From contig CAZWDL010000212.1 of NCBI GenBank assembly GCA_964632995.1, positions 1 through 6,460 of the forward strand: 6,460 bases of DNA, written 5' to 3'. Source of the DNA: CAZWDL01 sp964632995 (GTDB lineage: Bacteria > Bacteroidota > Bacteroidia > Chitinophagales > Saprospiraceae). Positions 5,250-6,460 of this stretch are shown one piece after another. Every line of letters begins with the position of its first letter. Position 1 is the stretch's first letter. Both the position numbers and the translations under genes were made by a program. The notes under the pieces are model-generated. The model saw nothing but the letters and a program-made list of their open reading frames with translations. It was not told the DNA's origin and searched no databases.

Positions 5250-5882
5250 CTATTTCTTATTTCCTCTTTCCTCTACTCTAATCCCCTCCTCCTCAAGATA
5301 TCGTCCAATATGGAAGGAATGTCCGGAATACAATTCAATATCCTTTTCCCAATCAATGAGCTTCCAGTTTTCACCGGGTGTCGCCAGTAATACTTTCTGG
5401 GTCTTCGTCGTGATCCAAAAAACATGCTCGTCACCAAAATCCAGCATCTTCTGGGTTTTACGATGCAAGTATTCATGCTCTGTCAGTTCTTCCAGCTCGA
5501 CAGCCAGATCCACTTCTATGACAATTTTAGCCGGAACATCCGGATAACTCGATTTTATTTTGTCAGGTGTCAGAACAGATTTCTCGAAAATGGCGATATC
5601 ATGGGCGAAGTTGTTGTTTTTACTGATATGACTTCCCACTTCATTGGTGAGAACGCGATAACGGGCTACATTAAAACAAGCATAACATATTCTCAGCAAA
5701 TACTCGATAATCACGGATCGCAGTCCACTACTTCCCTTGATATCCTCCAGGGTTTTTGAATAATTAAGAACAGCTTTATAGTCTTTTCGGAAAGGACGCC
5801 CATCAAGCACCTCGTAAATCAGCGCCTCCGGCAAAGCTTTACACGCCTGTTTTTCCTGAAATTGTCCTCGGGAAACCTCCAT
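5250..5882 (-). CDS. Uma2-family protein (PD-(D/E)XK nuclease fold, DUF820)
   Basis: The 210 residues fit the Uma2/DUF820 family, predicted restriction-endonuclease-like proteins whose cellular role is largely unestablished. Residues about 17-60 (LPEALIYEVLDGRPFRKDYK... then SSGLRS) match the family's N-terminal region in Bacteroidota members as I recall them. The putative catalytic set is Asp95 (HDIAIF), Glu123 (KIVIEVD) and Lys142 or Lys145 (HRKTQKML), followed by the typical FGDEHVFWITTKTQKV strand region at 149-164, where family members often read GV.EYW.vD. No signal peptide or membrane segment is seen, so it should be cytoplasmic. The ATG at 5882 is the best start; upstream is A-rich without a Shine-Dalgarno. 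Base composition is visibly more A/T-rich than the amidase and mnmE genes on either side, which suggests later acquisition or relaxed selection. It converges on the amidase gene and diverges from mnmE. The fold assignment is fairly firm; DNA cleavage is only predicted. Confidence 0.8.
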   Translation of the reverse strand: MEVSRGQFQEKQACKALPEALIYEVLDGRPFRKDYKAVLNYSKTLEDIKGSSGLRSVIIEYLLRICYACFNVARYRVLTNEVGSHISKNNNFAHDIAIFEKSVLTPDKIKSSYPDVPAKIVIEVDLAVELEELTEHEYLHRKTQKMLDFGDEHVFWITTKTQKVLLATPGENWKLIDWEKDIELYSGHSFHIGRYLEEEGIRVEERGNKK

Positions 5883-5941
5883 GTTGAAACTTTTTTCTAA
5901 GTTATCGTTTTTGTGTTAATAAAGAAAGCATTTCGTAGAAC
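5883..5941. promoter_or_regulatory. Short divergent promoter region between the Uma2-family gene and mnmE
   Basis: These 59 A/T-rich bases must hold the 5' signals of two divergent genes unless one promoter lies inside a coding region. The only box-like match is the complement of 5897-5904, TAACTTAG, one mismatch from TAnnTTTG, but it would leave the Uma2 gene almost leaderless. For mnmE I see TTTTTG at 5908-5913 as a possible -33 but no good TAnnTTTG after it. The region is called by position rather than by motif. Confidence 0.3.
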
Positions 5942-6460
5942 ATGAACTACACTGCACACGACCTCTCCGACACCATCGTCGCCCTGGCCACGCCGGCCGG
6001 CGCGGGCGCCATCGGCGTCATCCGGCTGTCGGGGAAGCACGCGATCGACATAGTCAACGGCGTCTTCAAGGGCAAAGACCTCACGAAGCAGCCCACCCAC
6101 ACCCTGCATTTCGGCACCATCCGCGATGCGGAGGACAAGATCATCGACGAGGTGGTGGTGGGCCTGTTCGTCGAGCCCAAATCGTACACCGGCGAAGACG
6201 TGGTGGAGGTCAGCTGCCACGGCTCCCGCTACATCATCCAGGAGCTCATCCAACTCTTCATCGACAAGGGCGCGCGGCTGGCGCAGCCCGGCGAGTTTAC
6301 CATGCGCGCCTTCCTGCACGGCCGCATGGACCTCAGCCAGGCCGAAGCCGTCGCCGACCTCATCGCCTCCGAAAGCCGTTCGCAGCATGACCTGGCCATC
6401 CGGCAGATGCGCGGCGGCTTCAGCGACCGCATCCAGGGCCTGCGCCAGCAACTGCTCGAC
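5942..6460 (+). CDS. mnmE: tRNA uridine-5-carboxymethylaminomethyl modification GTPase MnmE, N-terminal part
   Basis: MnmE works with MnmG to place the carboxymethylaminomethyl group on the wobble uridine (U34) of certain tRNAs, using a tetrahydrofolate one-carbon unit. The visible 173 residues are the N-terminal folate-binding domain (about 1-125) and the start of the central helical domain. Family hallmarks are DTIVALATPAGAGAIGVIRL (10-29), SYTGEDVVEVSCHGS (81-95), and the run from 112 through PGEFTMRAFLHGRMDLSQAE to IASES at 145. The G domain and the C-terminal Cys motif lie beyond the window; about 60% of the protein is missing because the window ends, not because the gene is broken, since the frame is open to the last base. 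The ATG at 5942 gives the usual N terminus about ten residues before DTIVA. The coding sequence is strikingly G/C-rich. A long open frame on the opposite strand (5897-6451) is a shadow of this gene. Confidence 0.97.
   Translation, partial: MNYTAHDLSDTIVALATPAGAGAIGVIRLSGKHAIDIVNGVFKGKDLTKQPTHTLHFGTIRDAEDKIIDEVVVGLFVEPKSYTGEDVVEVSCHGSRYIIQELIQLFIDKGARLAQPGEFTMRAFLHGRMDLSQAEAVADLIASESRSQHDLAIRQMRGGFSDRIQGLRQQLLD

Noticed and set aside
5424..5759. Plus-strand frame opposite the Uma2-family gene
   Set aside because: It has no recognisable motif, while the minus strand encodes a full-length family member.
1..6460. tRNA, rRNA, integrase attachment site or an intact transposase gene
   Set aside because: No cloverleaf, rRNA-like stretch or transposase-like protein was found in either strand by eye.

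Overview
The window looks like chromosomal DNA from a member of the Bacteroidota, most likely the Chitinophagales/Chitinophagaceae. The evidence is: promoter -7 boxes of the Bacteroidota type (TAnnTTTG) at 742 and 1490; start codons with no clear Shine-Dalgarno sequence; a YbiT-type ABC-F protein and a Uma2-family protein that match Bacteroidota versions as I remember them; and intergenic palindromes of a kind common in that phylum. The family-level placement is inference.

Layout. 76-456 (-) encodes a small membrane-anchored, charged helical protein of unknown function. A 316-nt divergent intergenic region follows and carries the promoter of 773-1411 (+), a class II aldolase/adducin-fold protein. 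A second promoter and a leader of about 140 nt with competing hairpins precede 1645-3279 (+), a YbiT-like ABC-F ATPase. Next comes a 150-bp nested palindrome (3324-3473) that probably also acts as the ABC-F terminator. 3515-5077 (+) encodes a zinc amidase (Amidase_2 fold) with two N-terminal peptidoglycan-binding domains and no signal peptide. 5078-5249 lies between convergent genes and holds a short tandem repeat and two back-to-back hairpins. 5250-5882 (-) is a Uma2-family nuclease-fold protein. It is divergent from 5942-6460 (+), the N-terminal part of the tRNA-modification GTPase MnmE, which runs off the window.

The genes do not form one operon or an obvious pathway. Each seems to be its own transcription unit, separated by promoters, palindromes or changes of strand. 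I see no convincing new multi-gene system. The points most worth a second look are: (i) the ABC-F protein, whose second nucleotide-binding site has lost its Walker A Lys, Walker B Asp and Q-loop Gln, leaving one canonical and one degenerate composite ATP site; (ii) the amidase with no visible export signal, which raises the possibility of an effector or lysis-dependent enzyme; (iii) the MITE-like palindrome and the two-hairpin block, which may be dispersed repeat families; and (iv) the structured ABC-F leader.
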